In this document: piece by piece, positions 11,141-22,200 of the stretch
How the letters are laid out: each line of letters opens with the position of its first letter
Numbering within the stretch: position 1 is the first letter of the stretch
Assembly (NCBI GenBank): GCA_963971425.1
Contig: OZ020514.1
Coordinates: 14,079,218-14,143,217 of the forward strand
Direction: 5' to 3'
Source: Bryoerythrophyllum caledonicum
Taxonomy: Eukaryota; Streptophyta; Bryopsida; Pottiales; Pottiaceae
DNA: 64,000 nucleotides
Program-made: the position numbers and the translations under genes
The notes under the pieces: generated by a model
Told to the model about the DNA's origin: nothing
The model's database searches: none
Seen by the model: the letters and a program-made list of their open reading frames with translations, nothing else

Positions 11141-11226
11141 CAGTGAGTGTCTAGCCACTTAAAGTCACAAGGCAGTGGGGAATCTGGCCACTTACACAAA
11201 ATAGGATCAGTGGCCTTCCGGTCACT
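11141..11226 (+). other. Triple AGTGG/CCACT hairpin array of A1
   Basis: Three short inverted repeats follow one another: AGTGagtgtctagCCACT, AGTGGggaatctggCCACT and AGTGGccttccggtCACT. Stems are 4-5 bp and loops 8-10 bases. Order and spacing are the same in A2 and A3, where the loop sequences differ. A CACT upstream at 11124 can pair with the first AGTG. Conservation of the arms with changing loops argues for a structural or multi-site binding role near the 3' end. Confidence 0.65.
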
Positions 11227-11555
11227 CGTTTAAACCTTCCGGAAGCCGCTCTGAGGAGGAATAGAGGTAAATCAAACTACCCTCCTGGTTTCCGGAAACC
11301 ATTTCCGGGAACAACTGTATATACCTTCCGGAAACTAGTTCCGGAAAGTTTTGCTTGGGTTTCGGAATCCGGAAGGATCCGGAACTATTACTGAATAGAT
11401 TAACTAACCTAGGTGATGAATAGAGTAGTGGTTTTGGGATAATTTGAAAGGATAAATAGATCTCTGTGGGAACGAAACCGGAGTGGTTTACTTTGGAAGC
11501 ACTTAGTGACGATTGAGCGCATTCCGGAGGAATACTGACTCTGCAAACTACGACA

Positions 11556-11992
11556 AAAGGTAACAGGAAGGTCTCTCCCGACAGGATGCAAGTTGATGCA
11601 CTTCCGGAATTAGTCAAGGAACCGGAATCCGAAATTGGATTCCAAACCCCAGGTTTGGTACTAAAGAAGCGAGAGGATGAGCAGCTCCCAAATGCTAAAC
11701 TGAGGAACAAAGGCAAGAAGAGAGAGGTGAGTAAAGATGAGAACGCCACACCGGATTCCAGGGTTTCTAAGAGGCAAACCACGATAGGACAAGAGAAGGC
11801 AACGCCTTTGATACGTCAAACCTGGTCAATGTCACGCACAGTGACTCACGATTGTAAAAAAGACATATGCAAGTAAGAGAGTCAAAGTGCAGCAGGTCGT
11901 GAGCAAGGAAGATGAAGAAGAGGCGAGGTTGCCACAAGTAGGGACTTTGACGGACAAAGAACTAGATTCATTGGAGGAAGAAGAAAACTAGG
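11556..11992 (+). pseudogene. B1 element protein, part 2 (C-terminal part)
   Basis: After the A1 duplication aaagg the B1 frame resumes as KGNRKVSPDRMQVDALPELV and then TPDSRVSKRQTTIGQEKATP, matching the C-terminal part of the B2 protein (TPDSRVSKRRTLSVSENSTP). The segment is Lys/Arg/Glu-rich and probably disordered. The frame shifts near 11855 around TVTHDCKK. An acidic tail (LDSLEEEENXEHEGDD by eye) runs to about 11990, again like the acidic end of B2 (SSEEDEGQDQEDK). Restored continuity across A1 is the evidence that A1 inserted after B1. Confidence 0.7.
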
Positions 11993-12388
11993 AGCATGAG
12001 GGCGATGATTAGGTGAAGACGTGCTAATTTAGAGTCCAAGAAAATTAGCCGTAGAAGTTAGGGTTAAATGTAGAATTAAGCAATCAATGTGATAATCTGG
12101 TAAGTTAGGGTTTGCAATTGGAACTGGCTCCATGATTTGTGGATTTGATCCATGATTTTCATATATGGTCGGTAGTCGTTGGAAAGGTGGATGAACAGCT
12201 ATTAAAAGTCGTTTTGGACTATTTGTAGGCATCGTAGGAAGGCAGACCCACGATGCACATTGTAGGTTTCGCGGGTTTTTTCTCCCACGGAGGGATACTT
12301 AGTGGTAGGTTGCAAGGTTGTTAGGGTCTTGTGAGCTTGTCTAATCCTAAGGGTATTGGAGGACTACAGACCCGATTTCTACTTGGAT

Positions 12389-12835
12389 TTCCGCAAATGG
12401 GTTGAAAGCCTTAATTGGCCGCAATCTTATCTAGAATTCAGATTCTGTGATCTTAGTATTAGGGAGGGTTTAGCAAGCACCAACTGTCCGGCGGCGTTCC
12501 CTATAGCTGTAAGAGATGCGCTATCCTATTTTGTATCAAGTTTGTACCCTTGATCTTGATACCTTCCAACTTCAGTTTGTGTGTGCACCAAAGTAACCCT
12601 AACATGGTACCACTCCATTAGCTAATGGATGAGTTGCCTTTGGATGCCCAAATTGATGTGGAACGGAGAGGTTATAGATTTGGGTTTTCTTAGGGATCCG
12701 CAAATGGGTTGAAGGCCTTGATAAGCCGTAACCGGATCCAGATTCTTAAGGAAAGTTGTCGTTGTAGTAAGCAAAGGGTTGGAATACATTTTGCGTGACC
12801 GTCTATTTGGCGGAGTTCCTACAATTGTGAGGAAG
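12389..12835 (+). repeat. Internal duplication in the B1 3' region
   Basis: A segment starting CCGCAAATGGGTTGAAAGCC (12390) and ending GGCGGCGTTCCCTATAGCTG recurs from 12697 as CCGCAAATGGGTTGAAGGCC, ending GGCGGAGTTCCTACAATTGT near 12830. The two copies are about 305 bp apart. B2 has two corresponding blocks (about 60.1-60.25 kb and 59.8-59.95 kb, minus strand), so the duplication is older than both insertions. Confidence 0.5.
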
Positions 12836-13265
12836 TAGACACCACCCTAGTGCATGTGTATGTGTTGTGTTTGGAAGTGGTTAGGATTGATGGTGGAGTC
12901 TTTTGCTACTCTAATCTACGAGAGAAGAGTATTGAACACCGTCCCTCCCCAAATAAGACGTGTTTTCCAATAGCTAACATCACAAGGGTAAACTAGAGTT
13001 GGATTACCGTGGTTCAATATTCTTGGATCCGGAATCATAACCGGAAACAGGAAGAGAGGAAGGGCAATCCGGATAACCAGAAGAGTGAGGTAACGAGATT
13101 GAATCTAATTTGAAAGACAAAAAGAAAGAAGCATAGATAGGAGTGGCTGACCGGATTAGCCAAACTTCACCTGAATCCCTAGAATGATACACGAGTCACT
13201 GCTTGGAGTGTTTCTGGCACTCAAAACACTCAAGAGAATGCACTCACAATAACCGTGTTCCGACA

Positions 13266-13790
13266 CACTTCACACTAAGAAACATACATGGCAATCTGCT
13301 TATACATGTTGGTCCACCAATATTGGTTGAGAAATATGAAATGTATCTATCGTACACCAAAATGTAGGTCTTTGTGTATTTGCCGTACCAACAAAGTCCT
13401 TTGATCTTGACTGGAAAATATGCACCTAATCATTTATGGCCACACTTAAAATAGAAGGCCATTTTTCCAAAGGAACCCTGCTATTCGATGTCCAATTCAA
13501 TCGTGCTCCATGGCAGAAAGAGCTCGGGCAAGTGTCTTATGTTGTAGCTTCTGCAAGACTAGAACCTCTTCTCATACATTGCTAACAACTTGTGCCTTTC
13601 CCGGTTCCTCATCCGCAATTAAATTAGACAACATACATAGGGAACTAGACATCAAAGTAAGGTAGGCCGCTGCATGCCATCCCAGGACTAACTCTCCGTC
13701 ACAGTTACCATGCCATGTGACACTAGTCAAATCTTCCTCCAATGGACTTGGATTGTGAGAAACAAGAAGATCGTGTTAGTGATTGGAGAG
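13266..13790 (-). pseudogene. Gypsy G2 fragment: RNase H-integrase linker and integrase zinc-binding region
   Basis: Read on the minus strand from 13790, this stretch gives VSHNPSPLEEDLTSVTWHG, then WHAAAYLTLMS, DEEPGKAQVVSNV, AMEHD and LLVRQIHKD. Each matches the same order in G1 (LSRNPNPLKEDLSGARWHG, WHAAAYISLMS, DEEPNRAQVISGV, AREHD, LLIRQVHKD). It ends at the B1 insertion site and continues at 5873. Several stops and small shifts are present. The upstream RNase H and RT of this copy are missing above about 13790, where the region containing gene F begins. G2 and G1 belong to the same Gypsy family. Confidence 0.8.
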
Positions 13791-13849
13791 TGCTTGTAGC
13801 TAGGTTGTCACATTCCTCTAAAATCTGAGCTCCCAGACCTCCCGGATGT

Positions 13850-13975
13850 CTCTGACGTCCCGTCTGTCTAGACATGGGTAAATAGGCAGTCGCCAATTTA
13901 CCCTAGGTCGCTACTTGGTAGTGGCCCGATGGCTCGCCGACCGGGCCGGTCGCCGCTCAATTGCCCTAATATTAT
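13850..13975. other. GC-rich island flanking gene F
   Basis: Unlike the AT-rich DNA around it, this stretch is rich in CGACCGGG, CCGGTCGCC and GTCTCTGACGTCCCGTCTG. A similar island lies on the far side of gene F at 18175-18265. Such CG-rich subterminal blocks are known from CACTA-type and some other transposons. No terminal motif or target duplication could be fixed. Confidence 0.35.
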
Positions 13976-15050
13976 AGTGTTTGAAGTGACACAGAAGAGA
14001 TTAAATTTTAAACGCCAAAGCAGCCAAAAAGTGACTGCTTGAATGACATTTTGAGGATGATTATTGTTGTAAACGGTCGTTTTTCATCTAATCCTTTGAG
14101 GAGACTTCCTTGTGTATTAGATGTTCATGAAACTTGTCGTACTACAATAATTATGTTATATCTAAAGAAGAAAATGTTTAACATGGATATCAATGTAGAC
14201 TATTTTAGAATCTTCTTACTCTAGCTCTAAATTTGAATTCGAGTCATTAACATGATATTTTTTATTCTTCATCAAAGCTTAGGAACACTTTGCACAATTA
14301 CATAGTATGCATTCACCGGATTTATTTTTATAGAAAATAAGGTAGTCCAAAATTCATGTGAATTCATAAATGTACCACGGATACATTTTAAGTTTTTGTT
14401 GTCTCAATCGATTTATGGATTTATACAAGCCATGAATAAAAAAACTGCATTTATGATCTAGGTTTACTATTCTATTCTTTTACTACTCTCTTGTAGATTC
14501 TTGTGCAATATTGGATTACTTCATCCTCTATTATATAGCTCAAATATCAAATATTTCCGGGTAGTGAACATACTTCGAGTTCACAAACTTCTATTTATTT
14601 CACACCTTAGCGTTCACTTGATGCACCATAATATTTTTAGCATCCGCACACAATTGATGAATTAACAAGTGGACATTACATTTTGCAAAACCGTACACGT
14701 GACTCCTTCATTTCAAAGTTGTAAATTGTGGATTTTATATTTAGAAAATCCAAATTAAACATCTTCACTTCCATGTTTAAAAGACACACCCTACATAAAA
14801 CAATGACCTCAACCATCTCCCATATTTATGCTCGACCACGCAATGGTTCTAACTTTTTGCCACGCTATTCCTTCTACAACTACTACTCTAATCTTCACCT
14901 TCATCTACTCTGTTCTTTTGCCTTTAGGAAGAAGCCTCGTTCGTATGTTGTGTTCCAGTCCTACTTCGCATCTACGGACTTTGGCTTGGCTTGGAAATTC
15001 TACCCCCGTCTTTGTACTCTCGATCAACGACCGCAATTTCCCTACACATC
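13976..15050. other. AT-rich stretch, no confident gene
   Basis: The DNA downstream of gene F is AT-rich and holds only short open stretches. A 126-codon + strand frame at 14728-15108 overlaps the end of the minus-strand gene and is probably a shadow. I see nothing else I can support. Confidence 0.5.
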
Positions 15051-15058
15051 TCCAATTC

Positions 15059-15840
15059 CTAGCTGTCATCGCTATCATTGCCATCATCCCTCATATGCTT
15101 CCTACTAGGGTCCACCTTCTTCATTGCAAAGATTTCTATGGCCTTTTCAATACGTTCCACCACCTTGTTCACAAATGCGTCATTTTCTTGGAATGACATG
15201 AATAATTTCCCATGAGGCTTTTGTAGCACGTTCCTCCAATAGTCTATGACATCCCCAATCCTCCTATCAAATGCATGCACCACATCCCAATAACAACATT
15301 CTACGTCTTTGAAAGAAGCCTCTTCCGTTGAATATCGTAGTTTTGCAGCTTCTTCCAACTTTGCAAGAAACAAGGCTCTTCCAACTAGAGTACGGTTGTA
15401 CTTTTTGTACTCTTCTTCCAACTCAATGTCATCTTCTACATCATGCAACAAGCCATCTTTTCTCTTCTCAGCTCTATTCGGAGGAAACCAAAATAAGTGC
15501 TTGTGGTATGTGCTCTATTGCCCTCCAAAGTTGCGGCAAAACAATTTTTGATGCTTGCCATCTTCAAGCTCTTGCGCCGTTACCTCCATTTCATAGTCTT
15601 GTGTCATCCAAATGAATAGATCACATTCCTTCTCATACTCCTCGTATAGTTGGTGATTAGAAAACTCATTATTCCAAATAAGTGGTTTTCTCAATTCACG
15701 ATAGTTTAGAAATTTCTTCAGAAGCTGATCCAAGAGAAGATTCCAACGGTTGAGCTTGTACCCTAGTGACATGACATCTCATATCTCTATCACTTCGTAG
15801 AATCTTCTGCTAATCGGAGATCGATACATTGGATACACTA
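15059..15840 (-). pseudogene. Gene F, 3' part (charged helical protein fragment)
   Basis: One frame runs from about 15832 to 15059 with only two stops: a TGA before DVMSLGYKLNRWNLLL and a TAG after FCRNFGGQ. The text includes MYRSPISRRFYEVIE, LYEEYEKECDLFIWMTQDYE and DVVHAFDRRIGDVIDYWRN, and ends in an acidic tail, MRDDGNDSDDS. It is rich in charged residues with several aromatic positions and looks like a real protein family, although I cannot name it. It follows the coiled-coil part of F on the same strand and is probably its C-terminal domain or a second gene of the same element. Confidence 0.55.
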
Positions 15841-15950
15841 ATTGTCTCATAGAACATTAAAAAATGCACGTAATATGAAAGTTATGGCCACATTTGCTCA
15901 ACGTACATGCTCCCTCGAGACCAAAATGTTCTTGGCACAAGCAGGATTTA

Positions 15951-17201
15951 TTATTGAGATGCCGGTATATGGTCGCAAGTAAGGATTGTAATTTGCTTTG
16001 ATTCTACAAAATGTGATGGAAAGATATTGAAAGGGACCCATCCTTCCTCCACTTTCAAAGCCCAGTCAATACTATTGTTCTTTCCTTTAAGATAATTGTT
16101 TGAGCAATCCATCATATTTGCTACATCACCCCAAATAGTGACCTTTGTAGGCTCATGTCCATGTTGTCCTATATTATTCTTGAATCTCTCCAATGAGATT
16201 TCCACAAGTTTAGATAATACATTTGATTCACCAACATATTTTTTGAGATCATGTTGTGCTTTAGAGACCATGGTCTTTCTGTCCTGAAGGCAATGAATCC
16301 AACTGGACATTGTGTTCTTGTGGCATGGTGTGGAATCCAGCGTTGTCAATGTCCTCCGTAATGTCTCTAGTTGTGCTCGTGCCTCGTCTCTCTCTTTAGT
16401 TGCCACCTCCAACTTGTATAACACTGATTTCGTATCTTCCGTCCATTGCACTATTGCCTTCCCTTTTCCTTGCGCTTCTAAATATACTTGGCTACAACCA
16501 ACTTTCCCGGCCACTTCTACTAAAGAAGGATCGGATGTTTCTTTGCCACTCTTGAGTATGACATCCTCTCGATCATTTTGTTGATACTTGAAAAGTAAAA
16601 GGTTGTCCGAGGTTTGAGTGCCACTCGCAATGGCTACCACATCTACCTCACATACCATTGCATCCGTTGATTCCATCCTCGTACCTTTGATATCTCTAAG
16701 TTGATTGGATGTCATTAACGCCTCCTTCCTGTAGTACTCTTGCGAGTGTCACTACTCTTGCAAAGCAACTTTGAGTACTTCTTGTCTCTTTCTGATGTTT
16801 CCATCAACTCTTGGCGTCAGCTCCTCTTTAATTTCTCGCGCAACACCACCTTCATTTTTATCCGCATACAATTGAGCCCACTTAACACTAAAGTCGACCA
16901 ACTCTTTGAACTCATCCTTGTTTGGCATTGTTTGAAGCATTTCTTCAATGCCAACAATTATATCCACAGTAGTTATTGAGTCATTGCAATTTGATTCCAA
17001 TGTTGTTGGCGTTGAAGTGTTTGACCCTACATCCTTTGTTTTTGGTATGATGCCTTTCAAAGTTTGAACTTTTAGAACAATGGTTTTTACACACTCTATA
17101 TTTTTCCCCCTTTGTTGAGAAGTAACATTGTCTTCACCTCCTTCCGTTATAGTATTCTGAATATCCAATTGTACAGGGTCCTTTGTTGTCTTCTCATCCA
17201 A
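15951..17201 (-). pseudogene. Gene F, central part (coiled coil)
   Basis: A single frame covers about 417 codons, broken only by the tandem stops TAG TGA at 16752-16747. The first 150 residues are mixed and include IEEMLQTMPNKDEFKELVDF. The second part contains a typical coiled coil (KLEVATKERDEARAQLETLR, about 16440-16380) and then LSKLVEISLERFKNNIGQHG and a C-terminal segment ending NIFPSHFVESKQI. There is no enzyme motif. The two-part layout, head then coiled coil, recalls the A, B, C and E proteins, but I see no direct sequence match. Function unknown. Confidence 0.55.
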
Positions 17202-17992
17202 ATAATCTCATGGGAATATAGTTGACAATAAATATTGTCCATGACATTGTCAAAATTTTGTTCAGACTCCGGCTCTACTATGATATTTTCCACAAAAAAT
17301 TTTGAACATTCAATGACACCAAGAATACAGGCAAGAAGTTGCCCTATTGATATACTCCTTTTGGTACCAAGGTTGCCACCATACGCCGTACATGTAATTT
17401 CAAGTAGCTCTTGTATTCGATGCATGGTATGTACCGCCGTCATCCGACGAGGTCTTCTCTTCAACTACTCCAAAGTATTATTTATCAAGGTCGATTCCAA
17501 ATTATATAAACTAGGAATATAATCCTAAACAAAAATTGTGCAGTAGTCGGAAAGGTGATCCAATCCCCCTATTGTTTGAATATTAGCTCGTTGTATACCA
17601 TTGACACTAGGCTGTAATTGAAGAATCCTTTGATTCTTGGACGATCTCCAAACAAAGTCTGCCATACCTCCTGTGCACAATAAATGATATGTTCGTCCTT
17701 GCACATCCACAACCCACAAGCAAAAGACTTTGTATGACTCTCGTGGCAATCTCTAGGCCAGAGTATATCTATGTGATATATCTTCAAGTATTTCTTGCAT
17801 GTTTTAGATGTCAAAATTCCTCCGTTTCAGCTTCCCAACCTTCTTCTGCTTTAATGTCTTCATTGTTCAGAATCTCCCACTATAAAGCATGAGAAGCTTC
17901 TTTCTATTTAATCCTCTTATTTGTCTCTCCGGTTCCAATTTCATCCACATCCTCTTCCACGGTCACTTTTCCCGTCAACATAGTAGCCATTG
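17202..17992 (-). pseudogene. Gene F, 5' part
   Basis: Minus-strand reading from an ATG at 17992 gives MATMLTGKVTVEEDVDEIG, followed by several frame changes. Pieces that look genuinely coding are NNEDIKAEEGWEAETEEF, then CAQEVWQTLFGDRPRIKGFF (17814-17569), then RMTAVHTMHRIQELLEITCT and SISIGQLLACILGVIECSKF (17464-17147). They follow one another without long gaps, so I read them as the degraded N-terminal half of gene F. Several frameshifts would have to be explained as decay or as small introns. I cannot name the family. Confidence 0.45.
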
Positions 17993-18174
17993 TTTAAAAA
18001 AAACAAGGGCACCGACTTCCTTATTTCTCTAAGGTTTAGGAAATTAAAAAAAAATGATTTAATGTCGAGATATTATGACCCCCGTCTCCTCACCTAGTAG
18101 AAGTAGCATGTACAAATATAATTGCAGCAATTCGACTAGGAAAGAAAGGAGAAGAAGTAAGGTAGTAAGTAGTG

Positions 18175-18265
18175 GTCGTCGATTGTCATACGCGGACAAC
18201 CGCCAAATCTAAGCCGGCGGCCGTCCGTATCGGCGGTCCGCTAGTCCGGGGCGACCGTTGGACCT
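18175..18265. other. GC-rich island upstream of gene F
   Basis: A block containing CGCGGACAACCGCC, GCCGGCGGCCGTCCG and GGCGGTCCGC lies about 190 bp upstream of the F start codon on the minus strand. It may be the promoter-proximal or subterminal region of the element that carries F. The partner block is at 13850-13975. Confidence 0.35.
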
Positions 18266-18349
18266 GGTTGATCTCGGCATGTGAAGCCAAATTTAACCTC
18301 ACTTTTAAACTAAAGTTGCCCACGACCTAAATTAGACTTGATACGCCAC

Positions 18350-18475
18350 TAAAAGGGCAGTAGGTAAAATCTTCACCATTGAGACCTATTGTGGCCTAGA
18401 TTCAGGACAAGTAGAAAGGCAATAAGTGAAATCTTCACTTGATGAAACCTCTTATCAAGTTCCAATTCGGTGAAG
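18350..18475. repeat. Short tandem duplication of about 60 bp
   Basis: The text GGGCAGTAGGTAAAATCTTC at 18354 recurs as AGGCAATAAGTGAAATCTTC at about 18418. Both are followed by a CACTTGATGAAACCT-like block. Two diverged copies. Confidence 0.45.
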
Positions 18476-18756
18476 CCAATTTAAGCTTAATATCATCTTA
18501 TATCCTAATTCAATTATTCCTAATCCTAAAAGATAAATCTTAATCCTAAGTCAAGGTCAAACTTCATTCATCCTATAATATTCATTCATTGAAAGTTTAT
18601 TCATCTAAAATCTTCATCCATCATTTTATTTTATCCATCCATCATAAGCCAACTTATCTTCCAAATAAAACATCCATCCAATTCACTTAATTCATCCAAG
18701 GTTCATCCTTAGAAGAAAGGAGAATTAGAAGTCGCCGCCTTCCAAGTACGGCAGCG

Positions 18757-19210
18757 ACTCCTTGTCACTAAAACAACCGTTACTTCATTGTCTTGGCTTG
18801 GAATTGAGTGTGCTTAGAATCCTTTTCAAGTTGACTTTAGGTTCTATACGCCTTCCAAATGACAACCCCAACCAAGTAGGGGTCTGCTTGCTATTGCCCG
18901 TCGAAATTGGCAATCCGAATTCGCATGGCAGTAGACCCCTTGCTACTAAAATGCTTGTAACTCCGTTGTCTAGGCCTGGAATTAAGCGTGCTTAGAGTTC
19001 CTTCAAAGCTTATTTCAAATTTTAGACGTTCTTTTAATTAAAATCTCAATAAAGAGGTGGTCCGCCTGCAATTGCTCGTCAAAGTTGGCGCTCCAAATCT
19101 GCTAGGTAGCAGACCCTTTGCCACTAAAAACTCCACATATCTATTTTAAACCTAGTGTGTCTAATATTCTTAGAACGCTAACTACTAGATCTAACCACTT
19201 TTAAGAACTC
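18757..19210. repeat. Satellite-like tandem repeat, period about 178 bp
   Basis: CTTGTCACTAAAAC at 18761, CTTGCTACTAAAAT at 18939 and TTTGCCACTAAAAA at 19117 mark unit starts exactly 178 bp apart. Between them GTTGTCT.GGC.TGGAATT, GTGCTTAGA and a GGCA.TAGACCC block also recur in order. The left edge (TCCAAGTACGGCAGCGACTCC) looks like the end of an earlier unit. About 2.5 units are present. The period is close to a nucleosome repeat, typical of plant satellite monomers. Confidence 0.65.
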
Positions 19211-22200
19211 ACATTCTATCTCCGAGTATCTAACTTGCAACACAGAGATAATCGTAGCTGAAAGGAAGGGTAAGGAAAAAATGAGCATGGCATTGTCCAT
19301 TCGAAAAGGAAGAGAGTCAGAGAAAAGGGCCCCCAAGGACGCTTTATCCTCTTACAAAAAGGCGCAAGAGCTGCGGCCACATCTCCACCATCCAAGTAAA
19401 AGAACCCTATATTGGATCAAGGGTCCAAATTAACCCTATGTCTTAAATCCAATTTTAGGGCTAGACGTTCTAATATCTTCCAAACTAATACAATTTTGAC
19501 CAAATCAACTTCACTAATGTCTTCAAAGAATTTTTTTACCTCATGATTGACTATTCATTGGGTCAAATATATGTTGGTAAACCAAAAATTTGTCAACCAA
19601 TTGCCAGTCTTACGATAATTCTAATTCTAACTTATTTAAGAAGCAAAGTAGCAATGGTTCTTCCCCTAGAAGCCTTCTTGATTTTTTTTCATCCTCACTT
19701 CCTTCTTCTCTTTTTTATGTATACATATATTTATTTTTTTAATTTTTTTTAATTTTTTTAATTTTTTTAATTTTTTTAAATTTTTTAAATTTTTTTTCTT
19801 TATAAACAAGTGTCTACATTTTTTCCTCTAACTATAGCTAAAATTTACTAATTTGTCTTCAACCAAACTAATCACTAATCTAATTGGTCTCTTTAAGCAC
19901 TTTTAAGTCTAATTTTACCCTCCATGCTAATTCATAGTCACGTGGAGTCGAGTTAACTAATAGATACTAATTAGCACTAGGTGGCGCTACAAACCACTAA
20001 TCTAACTGTTTATTGCAGCTAACAAGGCCGGTTCCTAGTAACTAATCACTAACTAAAATTGTCGCGCTTTTAGACGCTTACAAGGCCGCAAGGCGTCAGC
20101 CCACCAGCGCTCGTCATCTGTTCGCCCGCCAACTGGCCGTCCGCCGGCCGAGCCCATGCATGTCTATGCGTGTGCTAGCGTGCCTTCCGCCGGCCTGGCC
20201 CATGCCCGTCCGGCCAACCATTCATGTTGATATTGATTATCCAAACTAAGAGTCCACTAGAGAATTTATCAAGTTAGAAATAATTAGTGTAGTCCACACC
20301 AATTTAATTTTAATATAATTAATGCGGTTACAGGGATAGTGTACACCACACTAATGTTTCTTCATGCACAGAAAATGTGATTATTATAAATTGTGTGGAC
20401 CATACAATTTGTGATAAGCAATGTGAATTTGAAATATGATAACCTCTTTAGACCACTAAATATAGGACAAATTTATTTACAAGTCCAGCAACATTCGGGA
20501 CCCAATAACTCTTGTCTACCCAAAAAATGGTCCCTTTTCATATTGTAGACTACACTAAATGTAATGCAGAGTGTACTATCATTTGAAGTATATTCATTTC
20601 ATCATCTTACAAGACCATTGCATTTTTAAAATCCTATAAATATCATTTTTGCTTAAATCAAAAGATTTCTTGACTCGTTCCAACAACCGCACATAGTATT
20701 TGTTTAAACCACATATAGGATATGTTAAAATTCAAGCAATTGTGAATTTAATTTTTTTATTTGAATTTGAGCCAATCTTTACTTTTTATTTTCATTTCAG
20801 TAAGTGAACTTATAGAAATGTAAGTTTTGACCCCCTCTTTTGGCTTTAAATAATTAAATATATCCCCAAACAACTATAAATTTGTATAATTACCTCAGAA
20901 AGGAAATTATAAAGCTGACATATACGGTATAAATTGAACTCCTATTATTTTTCAAAAGTGGCAAATATAACTTCATGGTAAGAGTTCAAAGGCCACTAGC
21001 CTTTGTGCATCTAATCTAATAGATTATTAAAGAATTAATAGATAGTAGTAGTATCATGCGAAGAATAGATAACTCAATAAAATTTTGGATGACTTTGCTA
21101 AAGAACCATAACATTTGGCAAAAGAAAGCAATACAACATTTACAATCCTTTATACATATGTAAGATTCATATTGATTTAGAAAATTCATATTCAAATTTG
21201 ACACCATTGATAGCCTACACATCAATCCCCCTCCAAAAACAAACACTGTTCATGACAAAGCTCTCTCTACAAGGGCACCAAGTCCAACTAACATAGGAAC
21301 AACCATCCCGTAACCCCTAAAATTCATTGTCTATTATTTATCAAAAACATCTTGATGAGAAATTTTTCTGTGCAAAAAGAAAAGAAGGGAATAAAAGCTT
21401 CAGTCTCTACCTTCAACGGCGAGATCTCCAACAATACATCTATAATAACACGCTCTTTGAGTGGCAATGAAAGTTGACTATACAGGTTGAAAGATTATAA
21501 AGTTTGAAGTAAAAAACAAGGTTTTTTTTTCTTCCGTGCATTTTGACAGTCAACTGACTCTGACTTTTTATAATGTCATTTTTTTACATTGCTATAGAAT
21601 CAAATGTTCTACAATTTTAGTCGATACATTGTCAATTCGTTGCAAGAAAGTTTTTAGAGAAAAATAATGGATGTAGCATATTCAAAATAATTTTGGAAGG
21701 GAAAGGGGTTCTAATATTGACAATAAACATGTATATTTTTTGTGAACCTACTTTGTCATGAAATGAGAATCTCAGCAATAAAAAAAAAGAGATATATTAT
21801 ATCGTACATAAAAAAAGTAAAAAAAAAAATTCCACAAATGCAATAAGCTGAGTCTAATTTTAATGTTGTTTTTTTGTACATTGTCCAAAAATGTGTGAAA
21901 ATTTTGACTTTGCATGAAAATTGGATCTTTCACAAATGACAAGAAATATTTCCTGACGTTTTCAAGTAAATTATTATTATGTACCAGTATAAAAAATTCC
22001 AAAATTAAAGGAAGCTTCTAAATTTTTTTGGAGTTGCATGGAGTCCAACCATTTGCGTTTAGAATAGCATAACTTTTTTTTAGCGGTGCAATTGAGTAAA
22101 AAAAATGTTTCCAAAAAGCCTGCACTATGGCGCATCTATGTTTAACATTTCATAAAATTTCAATTAAAATCAAAATCATGGGAACATGCCAAACAAGGAA

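Larger units (their letters stand above)
7746..11555 (+). mobile_element. Element A1 (LTR-less, TG...CA, 5-bp TSD), intact gene
   Basis: The element starts TGTGGGAATCCGTTCCCACA and ends AAACTACGACA. It is flanked by aaagg at 7741-7745 and 11556-11560. Length is 3810 bp. It interrupts the coding region of B1: the B1 frame reads DIEKG before it and continues KVSPD after it. The interior holds a TATA box, one open gene (8251-10239) and about 1.3 kb of 3' sequence with conserved hairpins. Similarity to A2 and A3 runs end to end. There is no long terminal repeat, so it is not a conventional complete LTR element. The intact frame makes it probably the youngest insertion in the left stack. Confidence 0.9.
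5874..13265 (+). mobile_element. Element B1 (LTR-less, TG...CA, 5-bp TSD), split by A1
   Basis: The element starts TGCTGGAACTTGG and ends CCGTGTTCCGACA. It is flanked by the direct 5-bp duplication cactt (5869-5873 and 13266-13270). Its ends are imperfect inverted repeats: 12 of 17 bases agree between the first 17 bases and the reverse complement of the last 17. Removing the nested A1 leaves about 3577 bp, close to the 3542 bp of B2. Start, promoter-proximal DNA, coding region and last 80 bp all match B2. No long terminal direct repeat is visible. It sits inside a Gypsy integrase (G2) on the opposite strand. Class is uncertain: the TG...CA ends and 5-bp duplication indicate a retroviral-type integrase, as in a solo LTR carrying a gene or a Ginger-like TIR element. 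Confidence 0.85.

Noticed and set aside
7746..11555. A1 as a complete LTR retrotransposon
   Set aside because: First and last several hundred bases do not match each other; only the heptamer TGTGGGA recurs near the 3' end. No primer-binding site or polyprotein is present.
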